Part shown: positions 60,240 through 64,000 of the stretch, piece by piece
How the letters are laid out: each line of letters opens with the position of its first letter
Numbering within the stretch: the stretch's first letter is position 1
DNA from: Sialis fuliginosa
Taxonomy: Eukaryota > Arthropoda > Insecta > Megaloptera > Sialidae
Direction: 5' to 3'
NCBI GenBank assembly: GCA_961205875.1
Contig: OY540813.1
Coordinates: 744,001 to 808,000, forward strand
Length of the DNA stretch: 64,000 nucleotides
The notes under the pieces: model-generated
Databases searched by the model: none
What the model was told of the DNA's origin: nothing
The model's input: only the letters and a program-made list of their open reading frames with translations
Position numbers and translations under genes: made by a program

Positions 60240-60634
60240 CGGTGGCGTAGATAGCTTTTTACGATTGGAGGGGGAGATATGACTTAGTATTTAATCTCAT
60301 ATTTTTGGTTCAGGGACCCTCAATACGTGTAATTCCGTTAAAATCTCGAGTTCGATTTTTTTCATGATTACTATACTTTATTATACAGTACATTTCATGT
60401 ATGTATAATAAAAAATATAAAAAAAAAACGTTTAAAAAAATTGATTTACCTTTTTAAAACCGACTAAAAAGCTGAAAATAAAATTCTATTATAGACTCTT
60501 TTCGTACTAACTATTGCATTTTTAAAAAAGTTGATTTTGTTCATACTAGAAGAGTTTAAAAAAATGTCTCTGAGTTAAAAAAAACTCATGGGGGGGTTGA
60601 TCCTCTAGATCCCCTCCCCCTATCAACGTCACTG
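60240..60634. mobile_element. hAT-like MITE, copy 2
   Basis: Same family as 1308-1714: ends CGGTGGCGTAGATAG and CTATCAACGTCACTG, flanked by an 8-bp duplication with one mismatch (CATTACAA at 60232-60239, CATTATAA at 60635-60642). Internal landmarks GGTTCAGGGACCCTCAATAC and GTAATTCCGTTAAAATCTCG agree with copy 1. Confidence 0.88.
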
Positions 60635-60642
60635 CATTATAA

Positions 60643-61260
60643 ATTTCTGTAATTTTTATCGACAGTAAACGTTTAAATGCCGCAGTACTTTCTTTGCTTT
60701 ATTATAATATATTATGTTACAGTTATAAACATAAGTACCTAACATCTTCACAGATGTTGACATTTATTAAGGCTACTTAAATAAGAATGAATTATACATT
60801 AAGAACATGTGTTATATAATGCATATTATACTTCTTAACATCATATTTCATATTAAATAAAATATAAAAGCTAACAAAACATTAGAATGGTTTATGGAAG
60901 AACTTTAAATTAAAATATGGTATTTAAACATTTATTATAAAATATTTTATTTTGTATAATTGATTTATAAATGATTATTTTATATTTTTATTGTGTAGGT
61001 ATATGAATGTACCCTCCCCCCCTCTTATTCTAACGTTAGTATATTTATTTTAAATCAATATTTGTTTAGGATAGAGTTAAGACGAATAAATTATAGAAAA
61101 AATGCATTAAAAAACTATTTATATGCATCAAAGGTAAATATATCCTTAAAAAACAATGTTTATATAAGAAATTGAGACTCAAGACGAATACAGGGTGTTC
61201 CATTGTAAAATCTATACTATGTATTAAAAAAATGTTTGGAAAAAAACTTTTATTTAATTT
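60643..61260. other. AT-rich stretch, nothing recognised
   Basis: A lone ACAGGGTGTTCCATTGTAAA near 61190 looks like a mariner-type end without a visible partner. Confidence 0.35.
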
Positions 61261-61270
61261 TATATATTTT

Positions 61271-61345
61271 ATCTTGGCTTCTGGGTGTAAGCCGCGTCGA
61301 TTTGGTCGTGAAGATCCATACCAAGATCACCGCGGAAGCCTTCTG
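61271..61345. repeat. Hairpin element relative
   Basis: ATCTTGGCTTCTGGGTGTAA, GCCGCGTCGATTTGGTCGTG, then AAGATCCATACCAAGATCAC and CGCGGAAGCC. It matches parts of 3409-3562, but with a different internal arrangement. Confidence 0.65.
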
Positions 61346-61439
61346 ATTTCAATGTTTTATTTTATGACAGAAATCTTTAGAATCTTTATTTTTTTCTAAA
61401 AATGAGTATATTTAGGTAAAAATTAGACTCAAAAACAAA

Positions 61440-61580
61440 AAAGGTTGTAATTAGTAAATTAATTTTTGGATTGTTTTGAAAGTTTAGTAAATAAAACTAG
61501 ATTATATAACACGCATTTTAACACCAATCTGAAGTTTGTGCGATTTATAGTTCAATAGTTCTATGTTACCAAATATGGCA
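61440..61580. repeat. Family B repeat, one unit
   Basis: AAAACTAGATTATATAACAC, GCATTTTAACACCAATCTGA and TAGTTCTATGTTACCAAATA match other units. Confidence 0.7.
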
Positions 61581-61699
61581 CGAAATTGACAAAAAAAAAT
61601 TCAATTTAAAATATAAAAAAAACTAATTCAAAGTAATTTACGTGTACTTTATATTAATTACATCAAAAATAAGTACAATTACCATGATTTATACAAGAA

Positions 61700-62212
61700 A
61701 TAGACTGGCGCCAGTTTTGAATCATACCCCCTGTGTTGGACTCTTTTTTAATTAAATATACTAAATGAAAAATAATTGTTAATATTTAATTAAATACATA
61801 CTGCAATTACTGAGTCATAATCTTTAGACACTTAACTGTAAAACAGCTTAATTTGATAACAATCGGTCAATGGGTGTCAGAATGGTGGATATTTAAACTA
61901 ATTATAATTAGCGTAATGTATTTATAATTATTATATTATCATAGCATCTGCCACACATTGTTAATAATTTTACCAAACTTTATTTTATAACTTTTTTAAT
62001 CATTAGTAAGTGTCCATCACTGGTTTCACTTTGTCCATTACTGGAGAAAAACATAAACAAACTATATTTGCGGACTGTAGTAATTAAATTGATTTGATAA
62101 AGAGTTACTTGTTTTATTAGTAACATGAGTTCTTGAGAATTACAAAAAAAAACCATCAATCCCAAAAAACAGTAAACGTCGCTTTTATAGCGGCCATAAC
62201 TGGTGCCAGTAT
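61700..62212. mobile_element. ACTGGCACCAGT-end MITE, copy 2
   Basis: ACTGGCGCCAGTTTTGAATC on the left and GGCCATAACTGGTGCCAGTA on the right, with CCATTACTGGAGAAAAACAT and TTACTTGTTTTATTAGTAAC inside, in the same order as 5566-6095. Confidence 0.75.
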
Positions 62213-62407
62213 CTTAATCAAAACAATACTCTTTATGTTTATATTAAAAAAAGCATAGACCCACAATAACTTGTAAATTACGTAACCTTAAAAAGAATTA
62301 AAACCCAAAACTATTAATTTTTTTTTTTACAAATTGACCAAAAAAGTAAATTGATTTTAATAGATAATTATTAAACTCTATCAAAATTAAAAGAAAATGT
62401 ATTTAAA

Positions 62408-62640
62408 ATATCTGCCTTGGGAACCACGGGACTTTCTTATACCTAACCTAACCTAACCTAACAGTGAATTGTATACGTGATTCTTTGTTTATTAAAACAT
62501 TTCTAACAAACTAACAAGAAAGAACAAAATGAATAATTTTATATGTATTTATATAAGAAGTGATTTTTTTAAACGTAATAACTGAAAACGGATGTTTATA
62601 CTTGTAAATTCTTGGATTTTTAAATTATTTTTGAAATAAG
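62408..62640 (+). repeat. Host repeat Y without the foldback insertion
   Basis: It matches 10195-10411 (TCTGCCTTGGGAACCACGGG, TATACGTGATTCTT, CTGAAAACGGATGTTTATA) and continues past the point where copy A is inserted there. It also carries about four CCTAA units at 62442-62461 where the other copy has GTATAC. Confidence 0.7.
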
Positions 62641-62819
62641 AAAAAATGTTTTAGATAAAAAATGTCGAGTATGTTATTATTAACCATTTGAATTATAATA
62701 AATTTTTTTTTCAAAAATTCGTTCTTACAAAAAAATGAATAGAACATAAATTATAGATATAGATATTACCTACATTTTTTAACTTGACCATTTTTCTCTA
62801 TTTTGCACTGTTTCAGAGT

Positions 62820-63150
62820 AATTCGAAAAATTAAAAAATCGACGTAGGTAAACATCCGTATCCGGTTGAAAGATCGTTTTCAAAAATAGGACGTTTTCTT
62901 CCCAGCCAAAAATTAATCTTAAATATAAAATATCAGCCGTCTACGATTTGTCGTATTTGAGTTACAGCGCTTACAGACAGACAGACAGACGGACAGACGG
63001 ACACACAGACATCATGGCGAAAATAGTCAGAATGGATTCAGGGAAGGTCAAAATAGATAATTCCGTCAAAATCCGGAGTTCGAAAAAAATCGGCTTCACT
63101 ATACTTACTTATACTAATGTATATTTCATATACATGATATAAGAAAGTAA
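62820..63150 (+). repeat. Transposon-tail repeat related to the hAT MITE interior
   Basis: After a CAGACAGACAGACAGACGGA run come ATGGATTCAGGGAAGGTCAA, AATTCCGTCAAAATCCGGAG and ATGTATATTTCATATACATG. These align with 1381-1480 inside the hAT-like MITE. Confidence 0.6.
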
Positions 63151-63179
63151 AAATTGACTCCAAGATAACTTATGAGCAA

Positions 63180-63258
63180 AATATGGTAATAGGATCCCAA
63201 AAATAGAATACCTTGCTCTTAAATCGTCCAAGACTGGTGCCATGTCAGTATCGTTATT
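63180..63258. mobile_element. ACTGGCACCAGT-end MITE, fragment
   Basis: ACCTTGCTCTTAAATCGTCC followed by AAGACTGGTGCCATGTCAGT matches only the right end of the family. Confidence 0.6.
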
Positions 63259-63845
63259 TGTTTGAGATGTATGCACAACAAAAACGACAAAAAGCGTCAC
63301 CTCTCCATGGCCTGCTACACTCTGTGATATGTTGTCGTCTATGAATGTGTCATATCTAGTGCGCTACTTATGCATAGTCTAGTACTCGTAGCTATTGTTG
63401 ACTTTTGTATTTGAAGTGCTATCGAGAAAGATATTTCTTTATTTGGTGTGTGGACTAGCATGGGTTAAGAGTTGATAGTGTTTTGTTTATTGTGGTGGAA
63501 TTTTAAATAGTTGATTGTTGAATTTAGTTAGGTGAGATTTTTTTTGTTTTTATTTAAATTTTAATTGTTGGTTTGAAATTTATTTTTGGAGGTTAGTTTT
63601 GAAAATCAATTATAATTATTATTATCTGTATTTTTTTTATTATATAATGAAGATTAAAAAAAAGGTAATAGTTTTAACCCTTTCGCAACGGTTTTTCTCT
63701 AGAGGACTTATGTTTTTAGAAGTCTAAATTATCTTTTTTATTAGAAAATGTAGAAAAATTTACATAATATGTATAAATTAATTAAGCTATATAAGAATTA
63801 ATTCAAAATTTTCAGTTTTTCTATTTGAATCGATCGATTTAAAAA
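63259..63845. other. AT-rich stretch, nothing recognised
   Basis: No gene or clear repeat seen. Confidence 0.35.
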
Positions 63846-63848
63846 TAA

Positions 63849-64000
63849 GGTACTGGTATCAGTTATGACCGCTATAAGAGCAAAGTTTACTTTTTTGTAA
63901 TTCTCATGAAATCATATTACTAATAAAACAAGTAACTCTTTATTTAATCAATTTAATTACCAAAGTCCGCAAATATAGTTTGTTTTTTTTAATTTAAAGC
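63849..64000. mobile_element. ACTGGCACCAGT-end MITE, copy cut by the window end
   Basis: GGTACTGGTATCAGTTATGA then CCGCTATAAGAGCAAAGTTT matches the reverse complement of 5960-6090, and AAGTAACTCTTTATTTAATC follows. It continues beyond base 64000. Confidence 0.75.

Noticed and set aside
62440-62462. CCTAA run as a telomere
   Set aside because: Only about four units inside a dispersed repeat, with unique sequence on both sides.

Overview
The window is nuclear DNA from a multicellular animal, almost certainly an insect. It is AT-rich, its genes are cut by many GT-AG introns, and MITE-type repeats are dense. Short TTAGG/CCTAA runs, the insect telomere motif, recur and argue against Diptera. The order cannot be fixed from sequence alone; I would consider Hemiptera or Lepidoptera.

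Four host genes are supported. (1) Bases 8202-14503, plus strand: the last eight coding exons of a kindlin/fermitin (FERM plus PH integrin co-activator); the first coding exon or exons were not found in the window. (2) Bases 16577-31709, plus: a complete 18-exon ATRX/XNP-type SNF2 chromatin remodeller, about 1791 aa by my splice model, with a possible 5' UTR exon ending at 16526. (3) Bases 35948-37840, minus: a complete, uninterrupted cytoplasmic poly(A)-binding protein of 630 aa with an A-rich leader typical of PABP autoregulation. (4) Bases 38391-51741, plus: an 18-exon protein of about 1230 aa with one RRM and four Tudor domains, a likely germline/piRNA-pathway factor. Genes 3 and 4 are head to head across about 550 bp and may share a promoter.

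The rest is repeats. Several MITEs have readable ends and target duplications: hAT-like at 1308-1714, 4833-5130 and 60240-60634; piggyBac-like at 4599-4720; Tc1/mariner or pogo-like at 18706-19139, 20679-20775 and 33892-34242; PIF/Harbinger-like at 44566-44704. A near-perfect foldback family of roughly 0.75 kb is present four times, three of them inside introns. Minisatellites fill several introns. The most striking tandem array (49380-49942) repeats a 3' splice site together with the first bases of the following Tudor-gene exon. Bases 51742-64000 hold no host gene that I can recognise, only repeats, a THAP-domain transposase exon remnant and AT-rich sequence.

The genes do not form a pathway: cell adhesion, heterochromatin, mRNA poly(A) binding and small-RNA silencing. 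The best candidates for new biology are the duplicated splice acceptors, the palindrome in the kindlin 3' UTR, the intronic foldbacks and the MITEs that carry an internal minisatellite.
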